A stretch of DNA of 64,000 bases from Chitinispirillaceae bacterium (GCA_016929595.1 JAFGIN010000089.1:1-64000); one strand, 5' to 3'. Positions 15,740 through 25,920 are shown, numbered from the stretch's first letter. Numbers and translations: made by a program. The notes: generated by a model not told the origin, from the letters alone.

Positions 15740-17016
15740 AAAAATCTTCTTTACTGCTAGTTTTGATCGGGTGTTCTTTTGGCGGTGATGTAGTATCATT
15801 GCATGATGCACAACGGTTAATGTTTGAAAACAACAGTGATTTGAAAGCTGCAGAGCTTGAGATTAATAAAATGCAGCAAATATTAAAAGAAACAAAATCT
15901 TCACTTTTCCCGTCCCTTGATCTTTCTGCGGGTATAAGTTATCAGACTGAAAAAGGTGAAGTAACTATTGATATACCGCCTATTAGAACAACTGTTGAGA
16001 CAAGTAGAAACGATCGTATTGAAACCGGTATCGACTGCAGCTACCTGATTTTCACCGGTTTTTCACGTGCGAATGCAATTAAAGGAGTACGTGCTGCAAT
16101 CATTCAGAAGGAAGCATCACTCCGTTCAGGCAGGAACAGTGCATCATTTTCCCTTGCTTTTATGTATTGCCATATGACTTACTTTACAAGAAAGCTTTTA
16201 ACTATTAAAAACCATATTACTACTTTGGAAAAATATTATTTACATGTGAGAGGGATGTGGGGTAGCGGTCTTATTACAAAGACAAAAGTACTTGAAGTAG
16301 AAAGTAAGCTAAAAAATACAGAGGTAGATCTGGCTGAGACTTTTCAGTCTGTCGATTCTCTCAGGCGTGAAATTATAAATCTTATCGGCATCGATGACAG
16401 TCTCTGTATGCCGGAGGAAAATGTCAGTTACTTCGACACTGTTTCATTACCTTCAGTAATTGACACATTACGTTCCGAGTTACAATCTCTAAACGCATCG
16501 AAACAGCAACTGATATCATCTCAAAAAGTTATTGGTGCTAAAAGATTACCTGTCGTAGCCGCAACTGCAGGTTATAGATATGGTAGGCCCGGGCTTAGTG
16601 GTAATTCTGATGAGTTTATGGGATATTTCATTGCTGGTGTTCAGGTTAAATTTAATCTGTTTGATGGATTTAAAACGATATCGCAGCTTCATCAGATCAT
16701 AATAAGCCAAAAAATTCTTGAAACAAACAGGGAAGCATCTATCGATACATGGGAAAATGCTCTTTTAACATCAAAGAGGCAGCGAATGTTTCTGGATAAA
16801 AAAATCGAAGCTGCCGGATTTTCGATAGAGGCAGCCAGCGCACTGGTGCAATCATCAAAGGAACAGTATGAAGCCGGACAGCTTACCCAGATAGAATACC
16901 TCAATGCTATGGATAATGATGCGCTTGCTCGGCTGCGACTCGAGCAGGTGCGCAATGAACGACGATTGATAATCTTAAAAGGATTATATCTATCCGGTAT
17001 TGATCTGAAATTTTAA
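15736..17016 (+). CDS. TolC-family outer-membrane efflux protein
   Basis: 426 residues, GTG start overlapping the TetR stop (GTGA). The signal sequence ends LVLIGC, possibly lipidated. Two repeats of the outer-membrane efflux domain are visible: helical region LHDAQRLMFENNSDLKAAELEINKMQ, strands LFPSLDLSAGISYQTEKG, a second helical hairpin, then RLPVVAATAGYRYGRPG and QVKFNLFDGFKT, and the closing YEAGQLTQIEYLNAMDN typical of TolC family C-termini. It forms the outer-membrane channel for the adaptor and ABC transporter encoded downstream. Confidence 0.9.
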   Translation: MKKSSLLLVLIGCSFGGDVVSLHDAQRLMFENNSDLKAAELEINKMQQILKETKSSLFPSLDLSAGISYQTEKGEVTIDIPPIRTTVETSRNDRIETGIDCSYLIFTGFSRANAIKGVRAAIIQKEASLRSGRNSASFSLAFMYCHMTYFTRKLLTIKNHITTLEKYYLHVRGMWGSGLITKTKVLEVESKLKNTEVDLAETFQSVDSLRREIINLIGIDDSLCMPEENVSYFDTVSLPSVIDTLRSELQSLNASKQQLISSQKVIGAKRLPVVAATAGYRYGRPGLSGNSDEFMGYFIAGVQVKFNLFDGFKTISQLHQIIISQKILETNREASIDTWENALLTSKRQRMFLDKKIEAAGFSIEAASALVQSSKEQYEAGQLTQIEYLNAMDNDALARLRLEQVRNERRLIILKGLYLSGIDLKF

Positions 17017-17042
17017 ATGTGATCTTTTCAGGAAGGTTGATT

Positions 17043-17942
17043 ATGAAATGGATGGTGATTGTTCAATGTATAATATTGTTGTCGTATTTTGTACAGTGTA
17101 CAAAAACAGATGATACAAATTTTCTTGGCTCCGCAGTGATTGAATCTACAACAATTCAGGTTGCGACGACTGCACAGGGATTTATTGCTGCTCTTTATAA
17201 GGATGAGGGTGAACAAGTAAAGATGGCAGAAAGGCTTGCGATAATCGATACCGTTCCCCTTGTTCTTAAAAAAAGAGAAATGTTGGCAAGTAGAGAGGAA
17301 TTGTTTTCATCTGTAAGAGCTAAGCGGCAGGAGATCGAATCTATCAAAAGTGATCTCGAAGGAATCAAACGTGAGTATAAACGTATTGAATGGCTGGCGA
17401 AAAGTGGTGCAGTTCCAACTCAGCAACGGGATAATCTTGAAACACAGATTGAATCGACTCAACTGAAGTTAAATGCTCAACAGGAGGTCCTGAAATCAAT
17501 AATGGATAAGGATGCCGTGATTATAGCCAGGATCGAACAACTTGATGATCAATTAAACCGTTCTTATGTAACGGCTACAAAAAACGGATTTATCTGCACT
17601 CGTTATCGTAATGTTAATGAAATTTACGCACCAGGTAATCCTCTCTATGAACTATGTACATATGATACTGTTTATGCAGACTTTTTCGTTTCGCAGGTGG
17701 TTCTTGGATCGCTTAAACTGGGCCAGGTACTCAGAGTGAGAGTTGATATGCAAAAAGCTGGGGATAGTAGTGCCGTATTTATTCCCGGAACTTTGACATG
17801 GATTAGTGAACAGGCGGAATTTTCACCAAAAAATATTCAAACCCGTGAAAGCCGTAATGAATTGGTTTTCAGAATACGCTCTACGATTGCAAATACTGAT
17901 AGAACGTTGAAACGTGGTCTTCCGGTGGAGATCTGGAGGTAA
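17043..17942 (+). CDS. HlyD-family periplasmic adaptor, lipoprotein
   Basis: 299 residues from the ATG at 17043, preceded by AGGAAGG. The signal ends YFVQC (possible lipid anchor). The biotinyl-lipoyl half GFIAALYKDEGEQVKMAERLAIIDT is followed by a coiled-coil hairpin (residues about 75-165: REELFSSVRAKRQEIESIKSDLEG and the returning helix), then ATKNGFICTRYRNVNEIYAPGNPLYEL and a beta-barrel domain. This layout is that of YbhG/YhiI adaptors, which join ABC-2 type exporters to TolC channels. It lies directly between the channel gene and the ATPase genes. Confidence 0.9.
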   Translation: MKWMVIVQCIILLSYFVQCTKTDDTNFLGSAVIESTTIQVATTAQGFIAALYKDEGEQVKMAERLAIIDTVPLVLKKREMLASREELFSSVRAKRQEIESIKSDLEGIKREYKRIEWLAKSGAVPTQQRDNLETQIESTQLKLNAQQEVLKSIMDKDAVIIARIEQLDDQLNRSYVTATKNGFICTRYRNVNEIYAPGNPLYELCTYDTVYADFFVSQVVLGSLKLGQVLRVRVDMQKAGDSSAVFIPGTLTWISEQAEFSPKNIQTRESRNELVFRIRSTIANTDRTLKRGLPVEIWR

Positions 17943-17945
17943 GCA

Positions 17946-18881
17946 GTGTCGATTGTGATTGTAGAAAATCTCTCAAAGAATTATTCTGGGGAGCATGCCC
18001 TGAGAACTGTTTCTTTTTCAGTAAAGAAAGGTACGATATACGGTATTATAGGTGCTGATGGAGCAGGTAAAACCACTCTTATGCGTATCCTTACGACCTT
18101 AATTCCCGCAGATTCCGGTACCGTATCCATTATGGGTTATCATTTCAAGAAAGATGTTCAGTCAATTCGGTCATCAATTGGTTATATGCCGCAGCGGTTT
18201 TCATTGTATCAGGATCTTTCTGTAAAGGAAAATATTCTTTTTTTTGCAGATGTTTTCGGAATTTCGGGAACGGAACGTAAAGAAGGAATTCAACGGTTAC
18301 TTTCATTTTCACGTCTTGAAAAGTTCAAAAACCGCCGTGCTGCGCATTTAAGCGGAGGAATGAAACAGAAACTCGCACTTTGTTGCGCTCTTATCCACAA
18401 GCCGCAGGTACTTCTGCTTGACGAACCGACTACGGGAGTCGACCCTGTCTCCCGCAAGGAGTTCAGTGAGATTCTTTTTGACCTCAAAAAACAGGGAATA
18501 ACCATTCTGGTTTCAACACCATATATGGATGAAGCTGATATGTGTGATGAGTTGATGATTATACATAAAGGGTCTGTTTTACGAAATGGATGCCCGGATT
18601 CACTCAAGATGGATCTTCCCTACAGAGTTTATCAAGTTGAAAACAGACAGCAAACGGTTCACTGCCCCCCTGCGGTTATAAAAAGAAAAGGGATCAGGAT
18701 GGTTTACCCATCAGCAGGTACTATACATGTTATGGCCGATCCTGAGCAAATCAACGCTGAGGAAGTTTTTGAATTTACTTACGCAGCTTTTTCCGGTTTT
18801 GAAACAGTAAAAGAGGTTAACCCTTCTATTGAAGACCTTTTTTTTTACCTCGTATTTTCAACTGATGAGCTCAAACCATGA
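17946..18881 (+). CDS. ABC transporter ATP-binding protein
   Basis: 311 residues, GTG start with GGAGG upstream. Walker A GADGAGKTTLM, Q-loop GYMPQRFSLYQDLSV, ABC signature LSGGMKQKLALC, Walker B LLLDEPTTGVDP and the H-loop position replaced by STPYMDEA, where the switch His is Pro. The C-terminal 80 residues are an extension typical of drug-export ATPases. It is one half of a two-ATPase set (with the next gene) equivalent to the two nucleotide-binding domains of E. coli YbhF, here as separate polypeptides. Its stop overlaps the next start (ATGA). Confidence 0.92.
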   Translation: MSIVIVENLSKNYSGEHALRTVSFSVKKGTIYGIIGADGAGKTTLMRILTTLIPADSGTVSIMGYHFKKDVQSIRSSIGYMPQRFSLYQDLSVKENILFFADVFGISGTERKEGIQRLLSFSRLEKFKNRRAAHLSGGMKQKLALCCALIHKPQVLLLDEPTTGVDPVSRKEFSEILFDLKKQGITILVSTPYMDEADMCDELMIIHKGSVLRNGCPDSLKMDLPYRVYQVENRQQTVHCPPAVIKRKGIRMVYPSAGTIHVMADPEQINAEEVFEFTYAAFSGFETVKEVNPSIEDLFFYLVFSTDELKP

Positions 18882-19633
18882 GTGCTGCAGATAGTGTTAT
18901 TGAAACCACTAATCTTTCTAAACGGTTTGGCAAATTTACTGCTGTCAACAGTATAAGCTTTTCTGTACAGCGTGGGGAAATTTTTGGGTTTCTCGGAGCA
19001 AACGGTGCCGGCAAAACAACAGCCATAAGAATGCTGTGTGGTTTATTGATACCATCTGGAGGCTCTGGCAGGGTAGCAGGATATGACATCAGCACCCATG
19101 CTTCAAAACTACGATCTCATATTGGTTATATGTCTCAGAGGTTCAGTTTATATAATGATTTTCTTGTTAAAGATAACCTGTTTCTATACGGATCAATTTA
19201 TGAACTAAATAGAATAAATTTAAATAATCGGATAGATGAGATCTCTTCGTTGCTTGGACTTAAAGAGTTACTTTCAAAAAAAACCGGCACTCTTCCGTGG
19301 GGCTGGCAACAACGCCTCAGTTTGGCATGTGCAAATCTTCATCAACCAGATATCCTCTTTCTTGATGAACCCACCGGTTCTGTAGACCCTGTGAGCAGAA
19401 GAAACTTCTGGGACCTTATTATCTCGTTGTCAGAAAAAGGAACTACCATTTTTATCACTACCCACCATATGGATGAAGCTGAATATTGTCATCGTATTTC
19501 TATAATGGTACAGGGTAGGATTGCAGCGATTGACACACCACAACAGTTGAAGTTGTCGACAGATTCTTTAACTCTTCAGGATGCATTCATTAAAATTATT
19601 TCTGCTCCTGGTTGCAATGGAGCAGAAAAATGA
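18878..19633 (+). CDS. ABC transporter ATP-binding protein
   Basis: 251 residues. Walker A GANGAGKTTAIR, Q-loop GYMSQRFSLYNDFLV, Walker B ILFLDEPTGSVDP and H-loop TTHHMDEA are intact. The signature motif reads LPWGWQQRLSLA rather than LSGGQ, so one composite ATP site in a dimer with the upstream ATPase is non-canonical. The upstream ATPase has a standard signature but lacks the switch His, so the pair is asymmetric and probably works only as a heterodimer. The ATG overlaps the previous stop, and the next permease starts at its own stop. Confidence 0.92.
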   Translation: MSAADSVIETTNLSKRFGKFTAVNSISFSVQRGEIFGFLGANGAGKTTAIRMLCGLLIPSGGSGRVAGYDISTHASKLRSHIGYMSQRFSLYNDFLVKDNLFLYGSIYELNRINLNNRIDEISSLLGLKELLSKKTGTLPWGWQQRLSLACANLHQPDILFLDEPTGSVDPVSRRNFWDLIISLSEKGTTIFITTHHMDEAEYCHRISIMVQGRIAAIDTPQQLKLSTDSLTLQDAFIKIISAPGCNGAEK

Positions 19634-20736
19634 TTCAGCGTCTTTATGCGATAGTCCTGAAAGAACTCAGACATATCCTTCGTGATAACCAGACCTTATT
19701 TATTATACTTGCAATGCCTGTTATCATGATGTTTCTTTATGGATACGCTCTTACTATGGACATTATTGACGCCCCAATACTGATTATCAATCCAAATCAT
19801 GATGCTTATGTTAATGAATTAACTGCCCGCATTGATGCTTCTGCCATGTTTAAAGTCTGTGGCACTATTAAAAGTTGTTCAGACATCCAGGCCCAGTTTC
19901 GGAGGCATCACGTGAAAATCATCTGCAGATTTCCCGCATCATTCTCAATAGATCTCAATAATGGTGGTACTGCGGCTCCGGTTCAGGTACTCATTGACGG
20001 ATCTGATCCAAACACTGCGATTATCCTGAAAAACGCCTTTGAAGGGATACTTTCTTCTATCACACTAGACATGATGGGGATCAAGCCTGCGGATATTATT
20101 ATTGTTAATCAGCGAATCCTGTATAATCAGGAACAGAAAAGCGCACTTTTCTTTGTACCAGGTCTCATGGCGATAATTCTCCTCATGATAAGCGCTTTAC
20201 TTACATCACTAACTATTACACGTGAAAAGGAACTTGGTACACTTGAACAGTTACTCGTTTCCCCTTTACACCCTTTTGAAATAATTCTTGGCAAAATTAT
20301 ACCTTATGTCATACTGTCGGGTATCGACGGAGTCCTGATTCTTATCACAGGAAACCTTGCATTTGGAGTGAATGTTGCCGGCAGTTTAACATTTCTTGCG
20401 TTAACAGGTACAATATATATATTCGCTTCATTGTCAATTGGTATGTTGATCAGCACTGTTGCCACTACCCAGCAACAGGCAATGATGATGGTAATGCCTA
20501 TTACCATGCTGCCAACGATAATACTTTCAGGCTTTATATTTCCACTGTCGAGTCTACCCATTGCACTTCGTTTGGTTAGTAATATTGTTCCGGCAACATG
20601 GTTTCTCCAGATTATTCGCGGTATTATTCTTAAAGGTACCGGCATTAGAGAGCTCTGGCTTCAAATGGCAATATTATGTGGTATTTCTTTTTTTCTGATA
20701 GCGGTATCTGTGAAAAGATTCAGGGGGCATCTATGA
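19630..20736 (+). CDS. ABC-2 type permease
   Basis: 368 residues from the ATG at 19630, which overlaps the ATPase stop (ATGA). One N-terminal membrane helix (LFIILAMPVIMMFLYGYALTM), a large extracytoplasmic loop of about 140 residues, then five helices from FVPGLMAIILLMISALLTSL onward, with the cytoplasmic EKELGTLEQLLVSPL segment between. This is the ABC2_membrane_3 layout of YbhS/YhhJ. It pairs with the following permease to form the membrane channel. Confidence 0.92.
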   Translation: MIQRLYAIVLKELRHILRDNQTLFIILAMPVIMMFLYGYALTMDIIDAPILIINPNHDAYVNELTARIDASAMFKVCGTIKSCSDIQAQFRRHHVKIICRFPASFSIDLNNGGTAAPVQVLIDGSDPNTAIILKNAFEGILSSITLDMMGIKPADIIIVNQRILYNQEQKSALFFVPGLMAIILLMISALLTSLTITREKELGTLEQLLVSPLHPFEIILGKIIPYVILSGIDGVLILITGNLAFGVNVAGSLTFLALTGTIYIFASLSIGMLISTVATTQQQAMMMVMPITMLPTIILSGFIFPLSSLPIALRLVSNIVPATWFLQIIRGIILKGTGIRELWLQMAILCGISFFLIAVSVKRFRGHL

Positions 20737-21860
20737 ACCTGTTCCGGCTTATGATATGGAAAGAATTCATGCATATACGGGAAGACAAGTTCTCTATCCG
20801 CCTGATGATAGTAGAGATAGTAGCACAACTACTGATCATGGGATATGCTTTAACAACTGAAGTTAAAAATACTCCAATAGGCATTTATGATCAAAGTAAT
20901 ACTCAGTCAAGCAGGTCCCTGGTTGCATCCATCCGCGCAAACAATCTTTTTAAATATATGGGTGATTATGATAACTATGATAATCTGATCAATGCGATAG
21001 AGGAAAGTAAACTGAGTCTGGCACTGATCATTCCATCCGATTTTCATAAACAAATCTATAGTAAAAATGGATGCAATATACAGCTGCTTGTAGATGGGCA
21101 GGATGCAAACTCTGCAAATGTCTCTTCGGGTTATATAAATGCTGTTGTCAATAGATGGAAAACAGCTTTTATTTCCTCACAATATAATAAAAATGGAACC
21201 AGTCTGGAAACAATAGTTCCTGTTTCTGCCAATATGACCATTCTTTACAACCCGCTTCTTAAATCAACCTGGTTTATGGTTCCTGCGCTTGTTGTACTGT
21301 TGGTTACGATGGTGACAAGCCTGCTTTCGGGGTTATCTATAGTAAAGGAACATGAGGCCGGTACACTGGAACAACTGCTGGTCACACCAATCAGTACTTT
21401 CCATATACTAGCAGGTAAAACAATACCCTATTTTATCCTCGGGTTTGTTGAACTTTGTATTTTCCTTCTTTTTGCACAACTCTGGTTTCGAATTCCGTTT
21501 CGTGGAGATTTTTTTACAGTAGCACTTTTTGGCTTCATTTACATGCTCTCATCTATAGGTATTGGTATTTTAACATCGACTTTAGCGCGTACTCCGCAGC
21601 AGGTTCTGCTTCTTATCTGGTTTACTTTACTTTTTTTTATGTTATTAAGTGGCTTTTTTATTCCAATTGAAAATATGCCCACCTGGGTTCAGCATGTTAC
21701 TATCATAAATCCTGTCAGATGGTTTATGCTGGCTGTTCGAGAGATCTTTCTTAAAGGATCTACCCTTTCAGAACTCTGGTATGAAGCAGTTGTCATGTTA
21801 ATTACAGGAGTTATCGTTTTTGGCTTTTCAATTCTGTTCTTTCATCGACGGGTACAATAA
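20733..21860 (+). CDS. ABC-2 type permease
   Basis: 375 residues from the ATG at 20733, overlapping the previous stop. Same topology as its neighbour: N-terminal helix after WKEFMHIREDKFSIR, a large external loop, then helices starting FMVPALVVLLVTMVTSLLSG, the conserved EHEAGTLEQLLVTPIS segment and the GFFIPIENMPTWVQ motif near the end. It is the second half-permease (YbhR-like) and last gene of the TetR-to-permease operon. No terminator with a T-run is obvious after it. Confidence 0.92.
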   Translation: MNLFRLMIWKEFMHIREDKFSIRLMIVEIVAQLLIMGYALTTEVKNTPIGIYDQSNTQSSRSLVASIRANNLFKYMGDYDNYDNLINAIEESKLSLALIIPSDFHKQIYSKNGCNIQLLVDGQDANSANVSSGYINAVVNRWKTAFISSQYNKNGTSLETIVPVSANMTILYNPLLKSTWFMVPALVVLLVTMVTSLLSGLSIVKEHEAGTLEQLLVTPISTFHILAGKTIPYFILGFVELCIFLLFAQLWFRIPFRGDFFTVALFGFIYMLSSIGIGILTSTLARTPQQVLLLIWFTLLFFMLLSGFFIPIENMPTWVQHVTIINPVRWFMLAVREIFLKGSTLSELWYEAVVMLITGVIVFGFSILFFHRRVQ

Positions 21861-22005
21861 AACCTGAATTCGATTCCTTTATGTGATCTATTTCGAATCG
21901 GATGGTATCGGGGTTTGCATACCTAACTTTGCGCACTGGTTGCCTCAAATTTATTGGTTGAGAACTGCATATTCTTTCAACTTCCATTATCCAACGTCTC
22001 TTATG

Positions 22006-24312
22006 TCAGAACAAACTCATCTGGCCTGAAACTATTGAATCAAAGTCGTTTCCGGTAAGCGGAAGAATTGTATCTGCGACAGGTCTCAATTGTGCATCGA
22101 TATAATGAGAATAGTCAAGAGGTGCGGTCAGCTTTTCAACCGGCTGGGGACCATTTACCGTAATATAATAACGTACTGTATGTGGAATGGTGTCGAGAAG
22201 TTTTGCAGCTTGAACATGAGGTGGAATATTGACCGTATACTCCATCAGGTCTTTTCGTAGCCTTTTTTTGTAAATAAGTTTATCATCCATTTTTTTCATT
22301 TTTACTGATGATACAGTTTGTCTGATGTAATCATCAACCGGTTTACGTTTAAAAAATCTCAGGATCAGCTCATGCTGGAACTCTTTGGCAAGATCTGTCC
22401 AGTCTGAGCGGGCAGACTCCATACCTTTAAATACCAGTTTGACCTCTCCGGATTTCTCGATACTGCCACAATAATGTTTCTTACTTCCGTGCGATGCCCC
22501 GCGTACCGGGGGAATGAGGAAATGACGAAAATGGTCCTGATATTCAAGATACAGTTTTGAATCTACATCAAACGTCTCATGAAGATGTTGTGCAAGGATT
22601 TGTGTAAGATCCAATGCAAGTTTCTCTCCGATTTTGGTTGCATCGGCTGTTTTGTCAGGTCCCAGCAGGACAAAAAGGGAATCTGTATCGCCATAAAGGA
22701 CTTGATAAGGTGTTGTCTCAGGAATACGGTGTATCATCTCTTTCAGTATGTATTGTCCGGTCCGTGTAATTGTCGTAGCGATATCGGGATTAAAGAATCG
22801 GCACCCCTGAGATCCAAGAACGCCGTAAAAACTATTCATAAGAATTTTTATAGCCTGTGAAAGATGCGGATTATTCTCTTTTTTAGCTTCGGCACGGGCA
22901 GACATCAGTTTCCCGATGATTTCAGGGAGCAGGGGGTAGTCGCGAGAGAATGTTGTACCAGCCGGAGTTTTATTTCTTTTTCCAGATTTAATATAGTAGG
23001 CGAGTGGATCGATACCGAATGTCATTATAATCGACGGGTAAAGACTTCTGAAATCCAAAACGATTACATTTTCATAAATTCCAGGTACTGGTTCAAGAAC
23101 ATAACCTCCCGGTAATGGTGCATCGCTTTTTCTGGTGTCAATAATATCAGAGGCGATATATCCTTTACGGTGAATGACCGGAAGGTACAGGTAATCAAAT
23201 GCCGCGACACTGCCTCCCGGTCTATCAAGAAGTCTTCCTGATCGTCTGGTACGTTCGACAGCGTTGGGAAGTATACCCGCTTTATTAAAAATTTCAAGTG
23301 TGAGATGCGTATCGGAGAGATTATACCTGGCCAGTTCAATTTTATTGAATGCAAAAAGATGATTGATTTCTGCTACTTTTTCTTTTCCGGTGAGCTCGAT
23401 GATTTTAGTTTTCCCAAGCATTTCACTGGCAACAAAATTAAGAGAGTATTCCTCAAATGTATGAAAATAGGATCGAAGCATCAGCGGCACATCCATAACA
23501 ACTCTGCCGGGGATTCGCGCTGTTGCGTTCTGCCCGGTTGTCCGGTTGAAAATTTTTGCTCCGTTATCTCTGCCAATCGTAAATGGAATGCTATATAGTT
23601 CGCAACGGTTCTGAATGGTAAGAAGGTCAAAATCGATAACACTCCACCCGATGATGACATCAGGATCACAACTTCTTATATAGGAAAGAAAATTTTTAAG
23701 GAGCTCTCTTTCATCACTGCACCAGACAATGTTATTGTCAACTGATTCTTTTCCAATTAAGAATACTTTATCTTCGATCCCGCTGCAAGCGATACTGTAT
23801 ATGGAACCTTGCAGGCCGTTTGTTTCAATGTCAAGGGAGAGTACCTTTAAATGAGGGGTTACTTCACAGCCCTTGATATGCGGGTTTTTATAGAATAATC
23901 GATTGCCGGATTCAACTGCAACTCCATTGACCTCAAATCCACCGCAGACGAACCGTTCCATCAGAAACCGTTCTACCGGATGGACATCTGATTCGTACAC
24001 TTGAAATGCTGCAGAGCGCAGTCGTGCACTACATTCCTGGTAGTGCGATAACGTGTTAAAATACAGACAGTCTGCAATTGTACCCTCCATCGATCTGAGT
24101 TCCAGAGGTTTGCGCTCAACGGCAAGAGTCGTAAATGATGCCGGAGTTGTGCGGGAGGTAAAAAAGAGAGGACGGAAATTGGTTATTTCAATCCTGACCG
24201 GTTTGCCGGATTCGGTTACTGCATGAAGGATAATTTCGAAACGGTCCTGGAAATGGTCCCGGGATGTGTAGTTCAGCAGAAAACAGCGCTGCGGTCCGAT
24301 TATCGTGTTCAT
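22006..24312 (-). CDS. polB: DNA polymerase II (family B)
   Basis: 768 residues from the ATG at 24312, close to the 783 of E. coli Pol II. An in-frame start at 24447 would give 813 residues and overlap the divergent HD-GYP region. The 3'-5' exonuclease has LSLDIETNG (Exo I) and VIIGWSVIDFDLL (Exo II). The polymerase has DFRSLYPSIIMTFGIDP (motif A), a KILMNSFYGVLGS segment (motif B) and YGDTDSLFVLLG (motif C), so both activities look intact. Pol II is a repair/translesion polymerase, LexA-controlled in E. coli; I did not identify a LexA box here. Confidence 0.92.
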   Translation of the reverse strand: MNTIIGPQRCFLLNYTSRDHFQDRFEIILHAVTESGKPVRIEITNFRPLFFTSRTTPASFTTLAVERKPLELRSMEGTIADCLYFNTLSHYQECSARLRSAAFQVYESDVHPVERFLMERFVCGGFEVNGVAVESGNRLFYKNPHIKGCEVTPHLKVLSLDIETNGLQGSIYSIACSGIEDKVFLIGKESVDNNIVWCSDERELLKNFLSYIRSCDPDVIIGWSVIDFDLLTIQNRCELYSIPFTIGRDNGAKIFNRTTGQNATARIPGRVVMDVPLMLRSYFHTFEEYSLNFVASEMLGKTKIIELTGKEKVAEINHLFAFNKIELARYNLSDTHLTLEIFNKAGILPNAVERTRRSGRLLDRPGGSVAAFDYLYLPVIHRKGYIASDIIDTRKSDAPLPGGYVLEPVPGIYENVIVLDFRSLYPSIIMTFGIDPLAYYIKSGKRNKTPAGTTFSRDYPLLPEIIGKLMSARAEAKKENNPHLSQAIKILMNSFYGVLGSQGCRFFNPDIATTITRTGQYILKEMIHRIPETTPYQVLYGDTDSLFVLLGPDKTADATKIGEKLALDLTQILAQHLHETFDVDSKLYLEYQDHFRHFLIPPVRGASHGSKKHYCGSIEKSGEVKLVFKGMESARSDWTDLAKEFQHELILRFFKRKPVDDYIRQTVSSVKMKKMDDKLIYKKRLRKDLMEYTVNIPPHVQAAKLLDTIPHTVRYYITVNGPQPVEKLTAPLDYSHYIDAQLRPVADTILPLTGNDFDSIVSGQMSLF

Positions 24313-24486
24313 ATGCGTCAAAAATATGTTCTGAAATTCTGAATTGGTACTGGAAATCTGTTTAAAGTTCGCCCTTTTGCATGAGAAAATTGTTGTATCA
24401 GGCCATAAATCAACAAACGCTCCGGATTGATAATGGGCTGGATTCAATTATTTGCCCAAATTCAACAGTTGTTGTATAATAAAAAA

Positions 24487-25920
24487 ATGGAAACCTCAAA
24501 TCAGCAGGAACGGGATCATGAGAAATCTCGGAACGGGAACATCTACAATGCAAAACTCTTTTTAAACTATCCATGGGAGTGCATTGCCCATGAAAATGGA
24601 ATCCTGATTTGCAGCACGCAAGGGTGGGGTTCAAAATCCGATACCGAAAAATTAGAATCAACCATTGATGATGTAATCGGTGTTATGGACTGGATAGAAA
24701 AACCCTGGGTACTGATTTATGATTGCTCAAAGCTGCCGGGTATGGATATAGCCGCACGTGGCAAACTGATAGATCTGTTACTGTCACTTAAAAACCTAAA
24801 GTGTGTTGTGTTCAGCTCTCCTTCACACCTGATCAGATCACTTTTTCAGCTTTTTGAGACGTTTTACAATCCGAAATTTCGTTTTTGTATGTGCAATGAC
24901 ATCAATGAAAGTTATCGGAAAGGCTGCGAATCTCTTGGTTTAATGGTTGAAACTTCATCACAAAATGGTTTTCAGGAAAGAATCGAAAAAGGAGTTGATG
25001 AAAATGGAAATCAGGATATTAATGCTGTACTGAAGATATTGTGCAGTGTCCAATGGAACAAACCTGGTATAAAATCCCTGGAAGATGTTTCCCTGCATTC
25101 ACCATGGAAGCCATTCCTGAACATAATAGCAATTATCAAAGGTGATCTTGATGTTATGCTGCAAAAGCGGGAGGAACGTTTTGCGCAACTGGAACAGAAA
25201 AATCTGGAAGAGGTTGCACTTCAGCAAAAAATGAGCGAAGCCCTTGAAGCATCCCGAAATGCAAAAAACATTTTTGAACAGGAGTCACGCCGGAATATAA
25301 TGTTGACAAGAGTCGTTGTCGATACTCAGAAAGAGATACTCTTTTCAATGGGTGAAATCATCGAGTCACGTTCAAGAGAGACGGCGAATCACATACGAAG
25401 AGTTGCAGAGTACAGCTCATTGCTGGGAAAACTGTATGATTTAAGCGAACGGGAACAGCTGCATTTACTTCATACATCTCCAATGCATGATGCCGGAAAA
25501 ATTGCTATACCTGATACTATTCTTAACAAACCAGGTAAACTTACTGATGAAGAATTTGCAATTATGAAAGAACATGCCAGAATCGGGTGGCAGATGCTGA
25601 AGGGATCTCAACTGGAAATTATGCAGCTTGCTGCTGTAATAGCAAATCAGCATCATGAGAGATGGAACGGTAAAGGGTATCCCGGTGGGTTGAAGGGAGA
25701 AGGGATACATATTTATGGTAGAATTGTAGCCCTTGCAGATGTTTTTGATGCACTTGGATCCGACAGGTGCTATAAAAAAGCATGGGCTATGGATAAAATA
25801 CTTGAATTATTGTACAACGAACGCGGTGAACAATTCGATCCTGCATTGATAGACCTTTTTCTCTCTAATATTGATAGCTTTATTGCAATCAAAGAAAGGT
25901 TTCCCGATGCAGCGTCTTAA
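24487..25920 (+). CDS. HD-GYP domain protein (probable c-di-GMP phosphodiesterase)
   Basis: 477 residues from the ATG at 24487; upstream ATGs (24427, 24433) would overlap the 5' region of polB. Residues 1-150 hold a domain with WVLIYDCSKLPGMDIAARG and SSPSHLIRSLFQLF, also found in the neighbouring paralogue. Residues 170-290 are helical/coiled coil. The C-terminal HD-GYP domain is complete: SPMHDAGKIAIPD (HD), KEHARIGWQML, NQHHERWNGKGYPGGL (HHE plus GYP) and LADVFDAL. It should hydrolyse c-di-GMP. No membrane segment. Its 3' end overlaps the next gene by 14 bases. Confidence 0.88.
   Translation: METSNQQERDHEKSRNGNIYNAKLFLNYPWECIAHENGILICSTQGWGSKSDTEKLESTIDDVIGVMDWIEKPWVLIYDCSKLPGMDIAARGKLIDLLLSLKNLKCVVFSSPSHLIRSLFQLFETFYNPKFRFCMCNDINESYRKGCESLGLMVETSSQNGFQERIEKGVDENGNQDINAVLKILCSVQWNKPGIKSLEDVSLHSPWKPFLNIIAIIKGDLDVMLQKREERFAQLEQKNLEEVALQQKMSEALEASRNAKNIFEQESRRNIMLTRVVVDTQKEILFSMGEIIESRSRETANHIRRVAEYSSLLGKLYDLSEREQLHLLHTSPMHDAGKIAIPDTILNKPGKLTDEEFAIMKEHARIGWQMLKGSQLEIMQLAAVIANQHHERWNGKGYPGGLKGEGIHIYGRIVALADVFDALGSDRCYKKAWAMDKILELLYNERGEQFDPALIDLFLSNIDSFIAIKERFPDAAS

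Noticed and set aside
24427-24447. Overlapping divergent starts of polB and the HD-GYP gene
   Set aside because: Later starts (24312 and 24487) give family-typical lengths and leave room for two promoters; no ribosome-binding site supports the long forms.
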